A stretch of 64,000 nucleotides of DNA from Scleroderma bovista (Eukaryota > Basidiomycota > Agaricomycetes > Boletales > Sclerodermataceae), in NCBI GenBank assembly GCA_037178675.1, contig JAYMGJ010000216.1, positions 248,001-312,000 of the forward strand, read 5' to 3'. A program made the position numbers and the translations under genes. The notes below the pieces were generated by a model, which was not told where the DNA came from, made no database searches, and was given only the letters and a program-made list of their open reading frames with translations. How positions within the stretch are numbered: the stretch's first letter is position 1; every line of letters starts with the position of its first letter. Shown here one piece after another: positions 24,182 through 36,308 of this stretch.

Positions 24182-24537
24182 AGCCAAGGCTGGACAGTGG
24201 TGGACAATTGTTAGCTTTCCAGTTGCTCAACACATGCACACTTGCCACCGAGCGTTGGTTCTCCACCAGCGAGTGGAATAGTGATAGTACCCCTAATTAT
24301 AGAGGCGTAGATGGATGAGGTCAACCTCAACGACAGTGGTGTGTACGGGTCACGTGCCCAGGGAACAAGAATAACATTCGTCCATGGGGATACAGCACAA
24401 GTCTATATGGTAGTTGTACAAAACTGTCAGGACGCAGACGTGAGTGGAGAGGCCTCAGTGCAACAAAATGCTGTGGGTCAGAGAGTAGAAAACAATGTCT
24501 AACGAAGCACAGAGGATGTGTTCAAGAAAAGAAACTG

Positions 24538-26463
24538 TCAGAGAAGTGCCTGGATCTGGTGATAAACGTCATCGTCTTCGAGATAGTCGTCGTCCCCTTC
24601 GATGTGAGTTCCTCGATGACACGCCGCAGCGTGTTTCCACCTACACAGATGAGGCTCTATATACCGGTTTCTTATTCACACACGTACCAGTAGAGCTCCT
24701 TGACCTTCACCCGAACGCTGTTATAGTGACAAGGACAGACGAATGAAATGAGAATTACCTTGATATCCATGTCTTTCACGCTCTCAACGGGGATCCATTT
24801 CTTGCATTTGTGACATTTGCCTTCAAGAATACGAGAACGCTCATGTTTGGCGGGGTTGCAGCGTTCGGTTGTCCGAAAGTCGATGGGAGGGGAAAATGGA
24901 CGATGAGAGGTTGCCGATATGCCTGTGCAGTTACAAACATCCATGATTCCAGAGGAAGAAAAAACCTCGCTCTGTGTGAATGTGCATACCATGGCTGTAT
25001 TGCATGTGATAACTTGACGAAAATGATGTCAGATACAATGACTACGAAAAGAGGCTCTCTGTGAATACGTCATCAGCTGTAGCCTAGGAGTGCTCGAAAC
25101 AGATACGTACTACTTGTATGCAGAGAACTTCATAGAAAACCATATTTTTTCGCCATTTCCCCCTCGGGAGGGAGGTTCTACACACACAGGACAGAGTCCA
25201 ACCTTAGTAGTTCCACGGCCTTTCACAAAGCGCGGAGTGTATAGATCAAAAACACTGCATGGGGGGTTATATACTCCACCAGGGCTTTTGAGGCCAGGAA
25301 GGAGAGGGATTAGTCTAGAAAGAGACAGTGTCAATGAACAGTGATGGAAGCACAGACACAACATCGGAAGATCATATCCTTGAGACTGACATTCCGTCAG
25401 TGGATTCCAGATAAGAACTAGCTGGGAAACGCCTGTAGAGCCGCGTAAACTGTGGATGATACTGGATACTGCTTGGGAGCCGACGACGGGTTGGGGTATC
25501 GCCTTCGGAAGTGAACAGGGCAGTTTCGGTTTGGCTTGCCGTGGATACTTTCTTGGCTTTGGGGTGATCTTTTCCGGCACGAGCTTTCGAAAGAGCGCGT
25601 TTTCGTTTGCGTCCACCGCCCTTCAGTCGTCTGGCAGCTTGACGTCGTGGCTTGGCGTCGAAAGATGGACTTGAGTCGACTGGGGGAAAATCCGCGTCAA
25701 TTCCTTGCCCAAACTGAACAGATCCTTGCGTTTGGGTATTTGGCGCATCACAACCGGTATACCCGAACGGTGAAGTTAAAGGAGTATCCGTCCCATTGGG
25801 CGTGTATGGTCTCTCGATGGACTGTAATGACAGGGGAGTGAGAACCGAGACTGCCGAATAAGGTGATGCTGGGCGGGAAGGGAATTTGTCATCGGATGAT
25901 GGTGAGAAGGTAAAATTTCTCGGTGCAACCGACAAGAACTTCTCCATCAGGGACACGGGCTGGCTTGAGAAACAGTCGGAGGACAGGTCACCATTTTGAG
26001 AAGGTTCATGACTCGGGACAAGCGAGGACGGGACACTTTGGGATGAATAATAGGAATCCTTTCGGGAAACCGGGGAGCATTCTGTTAATAGACTGTACAA
26101 CGAAGAAGGGAAGCCAGAAGAAAACTGGCGATCGAACGGTGTGTTTTCTTGGAATGGAGGTGAGAATTCGGGATAAACTAAGGACGTAACTGGCGACACA
26201 GAGCCACGCGAGGGCACCTGCGGGCTTGCCCAAAGCCGGACAGATGGCAGAGTCTGGGACCGCTTTCGATTGGACAACAGATTATAGGATACGTTAGAGG
26301 GGTGCCAGAAATTGGACGATGGAGTGTCTGTCATCGTCGGAAGGGTCAACATTGGGTCTCGATGACGGCTTGGGGAGCGTTGGAAGTGTACTGCATCGGG
26401 AAGCTCTCCACAAATCGAGTCTACAGGGCTGTATGCGTCGGCAAGAAGGGTAGGAGACATCAT
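24538..26463 (-). CDS. Rua1-type transcription regulator
   Basis: The N-terminal 360 residues are disordered and rich in Ser/Pro (MMSPTLLADAYSPVDSICGE), with basic patches RRLKGGGRKRKR and KAKK. After an intron (GTCAGT..TTTCTAG, about 25396-25327) comes GGVYNPPCSVFDLYTPRFVK, then GLCPVCVEPPSRGGNGEKIW and MKFSAYK. Further exons give TGISATSHRPFSPPIDFRTT, ILEGKCHKCKKWIPVES, and KELYWWKHAAACHRGT. Paired CxxC motifs and WWKHAAACH match the Rua1 C-terminal (DUF4451) zinc region. Ustilago Rua1 regulates ustilagic acid synthesis genes; targets here are unknown. A short extra 5' exon near 26550 cannot be excluded. Stop TGA at 24538-24540. Confidence 0.85.
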
Positions 26464-26682
26464 TCGCGTATAACGCAGTGGTGTATGGGGGTCTACATAG
26501 CCTGTATGTCTTGTATGATCGATTCAACGCTGATAGACTCTTACCTGACATGGCGATTAGTGAAGGGAATAGGGATGAAGCTTTGAAGGATCGCGTCGCA
26601 GCTTTTGTATAGGAGCATGGAAATATTTCAACTCCGATGTCGCGGCAGGCCACATGCCGAGTGTTCCTCTGACTTTGCCTAC

Positions 26683-27578
26683 ATGCTTCCGTTCAATCTT
26701 CTAGCGTCGTGCCTCTTGCTGCTGGCCTCTGTGGGCCGCACCAAGGCCGCAGCGTTGACTACGTCTATCGCCCCCAATGAGCGATTGTGCTTCTATGCAG
26801 ATGTCGACAAGGCTGGGGAGAAGATTGGGGTATGGCTAATTACATACATACTCAACTGCCATAAGACGCTGACTTGGATGTGCAGTTCTACTTTGCAGTG
26901 GGTATACGCGATTCTGTTTGACTTGATAGGGGCTCATGCAAACCTAAAGGTACAAGCCGGAGGGTCATTTGACATCGACTTCGACCTGAAAGACCCCAAT
27001 GAGAAAGTCCTTCTTGATGGCCAAAGGGAACGGTCTGGCGACTACGTGCTAACAGCAAATACCGTCGGAGAATACTCCTTTTGCTTCGAAAACGACATGT
27101 CCACGTTAACGGACAAGCTCATCGATTTTGACATCATGGTGGAGAGCGAGCCACGGAGGGAAGTAGCCGCAAAACCTGGTCAGATGTCCGACCATTCGAG
27201 TCCGCTAGAGGAAAGCGTATATCGTCTCAACAGCATGCTGATGACCATTAGACGTACACAGCGACAGTAAGTCTCTTCTATCCCGCCAACATACCCTCTA
27301 ACTTCGTTTCAGCTTCCACACGCGAGAAACACGTGGCTTTTCGCTGGTGAAAAGCACCCAGAGGTATGGCAATTTCGATGAATCGTGTACAGGGCTCATT
27401 GTTCTTTTCACTAGTCGTTTATTCTGGTATGCAGTCTGCGAGAGCGTCGCCGTAATAGGAATGGCTGTGTATGTTTTGAGTGACCAGTGGCTTTCCATCC
27501 CGCTGATGACCGTGCAGTTTGCAGGTATACGTACTTCAAACATTCTTTACAAAGACAGGTCGCAGGTACAAAGTTTAA
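26683..27578 (+). CDS. p24 (emp24/gp25L/TMED) family cargo receptor
   Basis: Starts with a clear signal peptide, MLPFNLLASCLLLLASVGRT; an in-frame ATG at 26617 would put extra residues ahead of it. A GOLD domain follows: ERLCFYADVDKAGEKIGFYF with AVQAGGSFDIDFDL and GEYSFCFENDMST, including the two cysteines of the family disulfide. Then come a heptad coiled coil (EESVYRLNSMLMTIRRTQRY), a membrane helix (LFWYAVCESVAVIGMAVYVL) and a short cytosolic tail TFFTKTGRRYKV. The tail's FF and basic residues are the coat-binding signals of p24 proteins cycling between ER and Golgi. Six exons; intron donors include GTATGG, GTGGGT, GTAAGT, GTATGG and GTGTAT. Which of the ERP/TMED subfamilies it belongs to is not decided. 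Confidence 0.9.
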
Positions 27579-28304
27579 TGCACGGATCCATACATTACTC
27601 TCCTGGTCACATGTCGCTATTTCATAGTCTTCAAACGTATGACTTGAGCAGCTCTAATACTCTTGTTTTTGTTTCTCCCAGAATCGGGAGTTTTCGGGTG
27701 TGTTTTACTGAGGTTCGCGGTGATCAACGTCACATTACTTCACACTCGTACCAACAAAGGTTGAACGGCGTCTCACCACAGAAATACTGTACATCGCACG
27801 TCTGGGGCACTGGATACGATGCAGAAAGGATCTTTCACGATGACACCCACATGAAGACCCTTGGTGCTGCATATATGCGTCCGATCTACAACGAGCACAT
27901 CTCCGTTTCAAGATGTCCAGGATTTAGTAATGGCGAGATGCTTTGCAGGCTACGGTACGACGGCCAGCCCAAAATCATTGGCATTACAGATGACAGTATC
28001 CACGGCCCAACATTCATTACTGGTTCGATCAGATTCTACATGTTTTTTTTTTTTTCTTTTTGGCTCACAACTTGTTCGAGTTTATCGGAGTTATGTTCCG
28101 CATCCTACATTGGACCTTATGCTGCGGCGTTTCGAACGAAGATTGCCATCCTGCCTGACACACTTATGTCTCCTTCCAGTCCACTTGCGGGTCATCGTGG
28201 CAGGTGCCCACACTCAGTGGTCACTTGGCACGTATCTAACTCCATTTCAGAACTGGTATCAACACATCGCACAAGTAATACTAAACCACGTATACATGCC
28301 AGAA
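27579..28304. other. Intergenic between convergent genes, unassigned open frame
   Basis: An open frame runs without a stop from the end of the p24 gene to about 28318 on the plus strand, but no family motif or convincing start was found. A long T tract lies near 28042-28060. It is most likely 3' flanking sequence of the two convergent genes. Confidence 0.4.
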
Positions 28305-29729
28305 TCACAAGCTCGTAAACCAAGATGACAGCACTGACAGAAGGTCAACACCGAAAACCTTGTCAGCGACACGCTCTACTATAGTTGGACCACTTCCCCG
28401 TTGAGCCGTGGAATATGCGAATTGCATGGCGTTTTTCCAACCATCCAAGCTAGAAACCGCTGAAAAGCTCATCCATCCCCATACCCATGCATACCCAATT
28501 ATTTTCGTCCCTGTCCCTGTCTTCACCCCCAGGTATTTGCCCACTTCTATTACAGCGTCTTCCACAAGTACTCCCAGCGGCTGCAAGAGGAAAGTGGCGG
28601 CAGACATCCCGATTACGAATGGGTGATGTACCTTGTCGGGCGAAAGGGTCCCCGCGGGTAAGGGCTGTTCCCATATCCTGAACTGAATGGCAAGGTCCCC
28701 AACGGTGTGCAATAGAGCCGATAATACGAATGCAATGCAAAGCCTAAGATACGACCTTGCCCATGGATCTTTCGGCTTCCGAGTAGTGGGGGCTTCATCC
28801 CAAGGACGACGATTGTATCGATGAGGACCAAATATGGTGAGGGACTGGTGTATAAGTGGAGGGTCAATACTATGGCATCCACGAATCGGAATGAAGTTCA
28901 GTACTGACATATCGTAGTAATTGATGCCATGTCCGTCTAGCAGATTAATAAATAAATAGGATCAGCAGTGGATCAGCATCCACGTACGCCCAAAATCTCC
29001 GGATTGTATACGCATCCTTCCAGTATCCAAACAACTGTGGCCATGTCGATGGCTCGAAAAGATTTGTTGCCACTGCGGCTGCAGCTACCAAGGAGTAGCC
29101 ACATTGGAAGGATCCGTAAGTTTGGGCCCACCACGCAATGATATTAAGGCATCGCAAAACGTAGCCTTGTGAAGCAACAGAGGCGCTGGTGGAAAAGACA
29201 GGATTGGCACGAGTGTACAAACACGCAACGTCGTAGAGAAGGTAGCAAGTCAAAGTCGTGCGCAAACACGAGACTATGAATGCGACACGGGTGCGATGAC
29301 GAACGGGAATGGGGCGATCATCCTGTAATGCAAAAGAGAAAATCGGGTGAGGAAAAAGCTTGGTCAAAGTCGTGTATCATAGCTCGTACTGACCTGGAAA
29401 GACCATCCAATTCCCCTAGGTGAGATGCTTATCACCCAAAAGAATCGCTGCACGAACGGCAACTGGTACGCGGGGACTTTATCCGACTCATGACGAAACT
29501 CCTCCAGCGGGCGTGTCAGTAGCAAATAACGCATGGCTTCCAGTAGACGCAACCCCGTGCTAGTACCATGAAAATAATCGGAGTGCCCATTCCCAGTCCG
29601 GGTGATAAGCAGATTTGCCAGAGCCAAGCACATAACGACCGCAAAACTGACAGCCCTCCATACCGTTGACCTGAGGCCGAGAGCAGCGAGGGCGGTTAAA
29701 AGGAGTTTAGAAACAATGGCGAGGGGCAT
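28305..29729 (-). CDS. Wax-synthase-type MBOAT acyltransferase
   Basis: A polytopic membrane protein starting MPLAIVSKLLLTALAALGLR. The wax synthase (MBOAT_2) signature is split by an intron near 28985: WPQLFGYWKDAYTIRRFW, then ARTWHQLLRY. The motif RxFWxRxWHQ carries the first catalytic-region His. The second family histidine is in FVLSALLHTVGD (about 28690). Further helices follow (FVIGMSAATFLLQPLGVLVE, IIGYAWVWGWMSFSAVSSL). About five exons. Basidiomycetes have many such genes, and they often sit near secondary metabolite or terpenoid clusters. The acyl acceptor here is unknown. An upstream in-frame GTG at 29810 was not chosen because it lacks ATG. Confidence 0.85.
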
Positions 29730-30857
29730 GGATAAATGTCGCCAGTATACTACTCCAGTTGCGAAGCTGGAACAGAACTTTCGACTGGCCGCATCAGAAA
29801 AACGTGCCACTTATAAAGTTCAGCCTTATTCGCTTGGAGTGATGTGCGTCAGTAATGGCCTTGCCACGTTCAACGTTCAGTGTGGGACTTGGTAACTTTT
29901 GAAAGGATTGTCCACACACCGTCCGGGAGCATAAATCTCGTGCTTGCTTGCATCAACTGCAACTTCATAAAAACATACACCCAGTGAATGCGTCTACCAG
30001 GTATGATCTGTCGTGAGAATGCAGCCTGCCCTATGTGGGAATGTGCCAGATACATGAACGAACTCAAAGTCATCAGATGTGCCTATGTAGAACATGAGGG
30101 GGTCAGACATTCGAACGCACCGTCAATCGCACCGCCACGTACGGTACCGGACCTGTCACTCATTATGGTATGCGTCAGATAGTCGGTATCGAGTATGGAC
30201 TCACTCCAGCGCTCTGTTACTGACTCGCCCTCGTTGTTTCGTCAGAAGAGGTGAGTCGAACACCCAGGGGTTGCCCCCGCGAACTCGTTCATGTACTTGG
30301 CATGTCCTGAGTTTTCAACTTGGTTCTACCATGCATCTCCTCGGTGTTCGAGCTTGTATATTGTCAGGTTGACAGAGCTATGTGGTGGTCTCCACCTAGC
30401 ACACCCATTTGTTCCAGAAGCGATGATGCTCTGCAGTCAAACATTCGTCTGTCAATTCGGCTATACATATGGTGGCAGAATTTGTCCTATTTTTCCATCA
30501 AATCCAGAGGTATATGTTGTGGGTGGGGAGAATATGTGGAGGTCAAACCCATGCAATAGGACTTCCGAGCGAAGGGATTTGGGCGAGACCTGCATGTATG
30601 CGGCATATAAGTAAGTCGGACCCCAGGGTCAGTCACTCGACGACAATCTTTTGCGAACAGTATGCAAAGCCCGCAGACGAGTGTCTTGGGTTGCGTAATA
30701 GCTATGGAGTTCTCGTAGCCTGTCTTTGGGCGAATCACCCACTGCCTAAGCGTGTCTGGCTTTCATGCGTAACATAAATGATTTTGTACCACTGATACTA
30801 GATCGAAGGCTTCTGCTCGTACGACCAACACTCATTGCGTAACATCGACTACAAGCT
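29730..30857. other. Intergenic, nothing recognised
   Basis: This holds the divergent promoters of the MBOAT and aldehyde dehydrogenase genes. Several open frames of 60-100 codons on both strands have no motif or splice support. Confidence 0.5.
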
Positions 30858-33022
30858 ATGGCCAATACATTGTCTCAGACGACTATCAGTCCTCACAATC
30901 AAACCCCTTTGTGCACCCGAATCTATCCCACCGAGGCAGAACTTGACGAGAAATTGGAGAATGCAGCTCGTGCTCAGGAGTCATGGAAACAGATCGACCT
31001 GAAAGAACGTATCGCGGTCGGGTACAAGTTCATGGTACGAGCCGAGCATCGTCACTCTGAAGCGAGAATCCATGCCGATGCTGATGCTGCTCTAGGAAGA
31101 GTTTGAAAAAATGAAGGGTGATGAGTTGTACCTCGAGCTCACCCAACAGATGGGTCGGTGCGTCAAGAATGACCGATCGCGGCCATTCCATTGAGATCGA
31201 AGTTCCTTTTAATGCAGGCCCGTCGTCCAGGTTCCAGGAGAGATCAGAGGATTTCTGTCGCGAGCAGAGTACATGCTTTCCATCGCTGAATCCAGCCTTG
31301 CGGACGTATCCTTGAAGGATACCGACGCACTTGGCTTCAGGCGATTTATCAAGCGCGTCCCACTTGGCGTGGTGTTTGTTATTGCCCCATGGAAGTAAGA
31401 GTCTTGTCTGTTTCAAGAACATATTCTCATGTTGGTGACTTTTCTGCATTTCAGCTTCCCATATCTCACTTCGATCAATTCCGTGTTGCCTGCAATTGTA
31501 GCTGGAAATGCGGTGCTTCTCAAACCTTCCCCACAAACGCCTCTCGTGGCGGAGCGTTTTGCCACTGCGCTAATCAGCGCAGGTGCACCCAAAGATCTCA
31601 TCCAAGTCCTTCACCTCTCACCTTCTCTCACGTCTTATGTTGTTCGACATAAATTGGTGGACTTTGTGTCCTTTACGGGTAGCGTCGTTGGTGGCCAGGC
31701 AGTTGAACATGCTGCAGTTGAGGCCTTAGGATTTAAAGGTGTCGCACTAGAGGTCTGAATGTCCATCAAACCCATTTCCTTTACTGACTCCGACGGTAGC
31801 TTGGCGGAAAAGATCCGGCTTATGTGCGCCCAGATGCTGACCTCAACTACACTGTCGCAGAGCTCGTGGATGGTGGGTAGTATTTCAGTCATATGATGCA
31901 CCATCACTGATGGCGAACTGGGCATACAGGGGCCATGTTCAACTCAGGACAGAGTTGCTGCGCAGTGGAGGTGGGTCTGATATTCTCCACCAACTGATGT
32001 GACTCACTGTCTTTAGCGTATTTATGTCCACGAGTCGGTCTATGACAAGTTTGTGGAGGGATATGTTGACCTTGTCAAGGTGGTGCCCTCCAATGGATAC
32101 ACTTTGCAAAATTTATCTATCCACAGAAATATAAATTAGGTGATCCCACTGAGGCCGGGACGAACCTTGGACCCGTTGTCAGCGTCGCGAGTGCCGAACG
32201 GATTAGAAAACAAGTTGCTGATGCTGGCAAGTCCTGTCCATGAAAGGACCAGATGCTGACCTAGGCAATAGTGAATGCAGGGGCGAAAGCCTTAATCCCG
32301 GAAGAGCTGTTCCCGATCGTTCAACCGTAAGTCTTCTTTCTGCTACCGTTTGCAAATCCGGATTGAGTGAGCGGGGAAGGAACAATGCATACGTGGCCCC
32401 CCAAGTACTCGTGGACGTTAACCACAGTGAGTGCAATCAGCACTGCTCAACACGTATGTACTCAGCGTTTCAAAGCCATGGATGTTATGATGGTCAGAGC
32501 CTCGTGGAAATTATTACTTCTGTCTCATCCGCTTATGTAGGAGGAAACGTTCGGGCCTGTCGTCGGCATCCAAAAGGTCTGTCTTGTTATGGAGTACATC
32601 TGTGTCCATGGTTGATGTCGGGATAGGTATCCACGGATGAGGAGGCCATCCACCTCATGAACGATTCTCCATATGGTCTCACAGCATCTGTTTGGACCAA
32701 CGCGGCGGAGAACCCAGAGTCGGAAAAGGCATTCCTCCAAATCGCTGAACAGTTGAACACCGGCACAGTATTTCTCAACAGGTAGGTTTGGGTTCGCATA
32801 CTACGTTACACGGAATGTTCATGGCGAGATAAGATGCGATTTCCTCGATCCTGCCTTATCGTGGACTGGTGTCAAGAACAGCGGTCGTGGCGTGAGTCTC
32901 AGTAAATTCGGTGAGTCATTAGGCGTGAAACCTAGGTCATCTGTGCCCGCTCACCATCACCAACAGGCTACGATCAGCTTACTCGGCCCAAGTCTATTCA
33001 CATGAAGATTAAGACGAACTAA
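30858..33022 (+). CDS. Aldehyde dehydrogenase
   Basis: About 14 exons splice into a full NAD(P)-dependent aldehyde dehydrogenase. Visible landmarks are FVIAPWNFPYLTSINSVLPA with VLLKPSPQTP (cofactor pocket), FTGSVVGGQAVEHAA (Rossmann loop), LELGGKDPAYV (general-base Glu), MFNSGQSCCAVERIYVHE (catalytic Cys), EETFGPVVGIQKV and NDSPYGLTASVWT. The C-terminus is GYDQLTRPKSIHMKIKTN. LGGKDPAYV and GQSCC resemble succinate-semialdehyde or related small-aldehyde dehydrogenases, but substrate is not assigned. One intron (32227-32271) uses a GC donor (GCAAGT..AATAG), which is needed to keep VADAVNAGAKAL in frame. Another ends in GGGAAG. Several introns are as short as 45-50 nt. No targeting peptide is evident at MANTLSQTTISPHNQT. 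Confidence 0.92.
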
Positions 33023-33855
33023 ATTTTGAATTGCGCCCTCCATATAAACATAAGCTTTCTGTAACAATAGTCGTTTTGAAAGTCCCTGTAGTCCCTATAT
33101 CCTCGCCATCATGTACTCATCCCTTATCGATGATATGCATGACATCTGTACATTATCCTATCATGGGTGATTAGTATGCGTGAATGAACCAGGCATGTAA
33201 AGGATAAAGTCAGGACCCTCTAGCGTATAATGAGGGACAGGGTAATGGTCCTCAATGAAGCACTCGGTCTGGTGCACAGCAATACAGTCATCATATAGTA
33301 ATCGAAGGGGTGTTAAGGACGGAGAGTGGTCCTCACCTATACCATTGCATTTGACCGGAGTTGCTGGTAGATTGGTGTTGAGAATTGCAATGAAAAAAAT
33401 TGCAAACACGTTTATGTAGGAATCCTAAAAAGGCAATTAGGCTGTGGTGACACTTATATAGAAACAACCCCTATATAATGCTCATCCTGAGTAGACCACC
33501 AAGTCATTGCTCCTGAAGTTCAGCTACACTGAAACTGTCCCAAATCTTTCAAGTTACATTCACCGACTGAAGTTGAAGATAAAGTGTACCGCAAGCATTG
33601 GCGCCTCTGCTGTTTCTGTAACATCCCTCGAGATATAAAGCTATTCGATCCTCATAAAGTTTCAGAATCACAGGACAGTAACCATGTACCTTACAAAATC
33701 ACACATGAGACAGGCATGGGCAGAGGATATACAAAACAACACAAGACAATCCTGACACGTTGCGCATGTACATAGCTCAAAGAGGCACCTCAGTGATCGC
33801 GGGACTTCCTGTCGGAATTTATGTGAATAGATTCTACAGAGTGATCAACATTAAG
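33023..33855. other. Intergenic between convergent genes
   Basis: A minus-strand frame at 33409-33161 has a hydrophobic start (VFAIFFIAILNTNLPATPVK) and some cysteines, which suggests a small secreted protein, but it lacks an in-frame ATG. TATATA-like tracts occur near 33455-33480. Nothing else was recognised. Confidence 0.35.
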
Positions 33856-35045
33856 TTACCTGTATTGGCCTTCCGCGGCCACGCTCAGGTCCTCAATTTC
33901 TCCTTGTGCGGATGAGAGTGACTCAGCAGCTGACGCAAAGTAGACAAGCTGAAGCAGGGATGTCAGGGAACATTCATGAGTGACAAGGATCATGGAAATT
34001 CACCTGGGCTTTAATCAGTTCATTCAAGTTCCTCAATGGCTCGGGCTGATTGTAGCTCGCAGGTAAGCAATAAACCGATACAAAAGATAGACAAAGACTG
34101 ACATTGTCGAGCACGGTCTTCATAAGAGTAATCGCAACCTCGGTCTTCTGGACAAGATCGTCTTCTGCGTTCTCGACATCCAGTCTTGCATGCTCTTGCT
34201 TACCGGGAGCGGCATTCTTCAAGCTGGTGACTTTCATCAATACCCCTGGAACAAAGGCACATGTGGACTGACTGACACTTGTTTCGCGGCGTCCAGTTCT
34301 AATCTACTGACACGAACTGCCTGGCGGGCCTTCATGGCGACATTAATGGACGTTGAGAGGGTTGTCTGCCATGGCTGAAGGTACTGTCTCTGGACAGACT
34401 CGTCGTGCTCCGTGCGGGCGGTGGCCACCTTGCCCATGGCTCCTGCGTATATGGTGAGTGCCTTGCCGAGTTTATCACTGTTTCCGCCTGGCACGCTTTG
34501 CAGTGCGTTTGCAGCGGTGGTTGAGGCACGACAGAGGGCATGGGGCAGCGTCTTGTGCTGCGCAACGGGGGGCGCTGTTGGGGAGGGGACGGGCAGATTG
34601 GTTCCCTTGAGATTGGTGGCAGCGAAATTGGTAATGCCATGACCGATGGTAGTTGAGAGTTCTGTGATAGACTCTTGAATCTGCACCGGGTAGTCGTAGG
34701 TCTCGCTCTCGTATGCCTTGGTTATCCTAGTATAAACTGGTCAGATACGACCGCAGCGGGTGTGAGAGTGATCCTACTTGAGTAAGGAAAGGTGGGCCAG
34801 ACGGAGTGCATCAACGCGGGCCTCGAGGTCTTTGTACTCTGGAGCGCGCAATGTGAGACGACGCAGGTGCAGCGGCGAAATAAGCTCGTACCCTGGGGGA
34901 GTTCTGTGATGTCTTCTGGTGCGACCTGGCCGAGTCGTTCTCTGGTGGCCTGTACGCCAGAGTTGAATCCCTTTGCCAGCTTGTTGGCCGACTGTGCAAA
35001 GTTCATCGTAGACAGGCTCGACTGCAGTTTGTTCCAGTGCTCCAT
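33856..35045 (-). CDS. Gvp36-like BAR-domain protein
   Basis: Starts MEHWNKLQSSLSTMNFAQSA, with GQVAPEDITELPQ followed across an intron by EYKDLEARVDALRLAHLSLL and ITKAYESETYDYP. That combination (LPxEY..LE.RVDALK..H..LL..T..Y..E.YDYP) is the N-terminus of fungal Gvp36/YIL041W BAR proteins. A long amphipathic helical region follows, with a Pro-rich loop (LPVPSPTAPPVAQHK), then KARQAVRVSRLELDAAKQ, HARLDVENAEDDLVQKTEVA and a final SAAESLSSAQGEIEDL helix. BAR dimers bind curved membranes; yeast Gvp36 acts in Golgi, vacuole and endocytic trafficking. Stop TAA at 33856-33858. It shares a 105-bp divergent intergenic region with PUP1. Confidence 0.88.
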
Positions 35046-35150
35046 GTTCAGGTCGACAACTCGAAAGGAATCTCAGGCGGACAGCGCGGGTGAGGCTGTG
35101 CAGCCCGATATGGAAGGCAGCGACGCGTACATTCGACTTTCAATCTGACC
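35046..35150. promoter_or_regulatory. Compact divergent promoter (GVP36 / PUP1)
   Basis: Only 105 bp separate the two outward-facing start codons, so both core promoters and 5' leaders must fit in or overlap here. No specific factor site is claimed. Confidence 0.5.
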
Positions 35151-36168
35151 ATGGACGCAGTGTACAGAGCACCAGGCTTTGACTTCTCAAACTCAATACG
35201 GTGGGTGCACAGCGACGACGGAGACACCCAAAATGACGTCGAGTCGACAGCAATGACTTCCTCCAGCACAAAGGGGTCGTCCTGCCAAAGGCGACGAGCA
35301 CGGGCACCACCATCGTAGGATGTCTATTCAAGGATGGCATCGTGCTCGGTGCAGATACGCGTGCCACAGAAGGAGAAATCGTCGCAGACAAGAACTGCGA
35401 GAAGGTGTGTAGAGCCTAGCGGTCCCTCATACACACTCACATCGTGTTTGCAGATACATTACATCTCTGAGTCCATCCGGTGCTGCGGCGCTGGGACTGC
35501 TGCAGACACGGAATTCGTCACAGCATCCATATCCTCAAATATAGAGCTCCATGCACTATCGACGGGGAGGAAGCCCCGCGTCGTCACCGCCATGACCATG
35601 CTTAAGCAATATCTCTTTCAGTACGTCATGGTGACCATCTCACCGTGCGGTTCTCATCCCTGGCAGATACCAGGGCCAAGTCGGCGCTGCACTTGTTCTC
35701 GGAGGTGTAGATTCGACTGGTCCTCACCTCTTCACGGTCCACCCCCATGGCTCGACTGACAAACTCCCATACGTCACCATGGGCTCAGGAAGTTTAGCGG
35801 CCATGGCAGTATTCGAGAAGTCGTGGAAGCCAAACATGGATGTATGCAACTGCTCTTCGTTTTTCGGGGTTGATGGCTGACGTCAACCGTCTGTTCAGCG
35901 TGAGGAAGCGATCAGACTTGTTACTGACGCTATCGCTGCTGGTATCTTCAACGATCTGGGGTCTGGTTCCAACATCGACGCGTGCGTGATCACGGAGACG
36001 CAAACTGAAATGTTGCGCAACTTTATCAAGCCAAACGAGCGCGTCCATAAGGAACTAAATTACAAGTTTAGACACGGAACAACTGATATCAAGAGCGAGT
36101 ATATCCGAAGTTTGGTGGTCACTGAGGAAGTGACTCCCATTGTGGGCGAAGCAATGGATGTAAGTTAG
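35151..36168 (+). CDS. PUP1: 20S proteasome beta-2 subunit (trypsin-like)
   Basis: Exons splice to [18 protein letters not shown], then [20 protein letters not shown]. The propeptide ends at the G of STG, and the mature catalytic threonine starts TTIVG. Lys in [18 protein letters not shown], the segment [51 protein letters not shown] and [11 protein letters not shown] follow as in beta-2/Pup1, with the C-terminal arm ([14 protein letters not shown]) that reaches to beta-3. About five exons with GTGGGT, GTGTGT, GTACGT and GTATGC donors. It is one of the three proteolytically active beta subunits. Yeast Pup1 is essential. Confidence 0.95.
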
Positions 36169-36308
36169 ATGCCTTGTAGACACAGCATAAAGGAGTAATG
36201 ATTGCCATATCTTCTACGATGAGCTTACATATGGGCATGCAAAAGGGATGAAGGGATGTGGTACAAATGCAAAGTTTGCGACTGCTCCAAAGCAAAATAT
36301 TGTAACGC

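Noticed and set aside
27347..28318. Long plus-strand open frame after the p24 gene
   Set aside because: Its first part overlaps p24 exons in another phase; the rest has no family motif, no clear start and runs into the convergent MBOAT gene.
33161..33409. Possible small secreted cysteine-containing protein on the minus strand
   Set aside because: No in-frame ATG and no upstream splice-supported start; kept only as a note.
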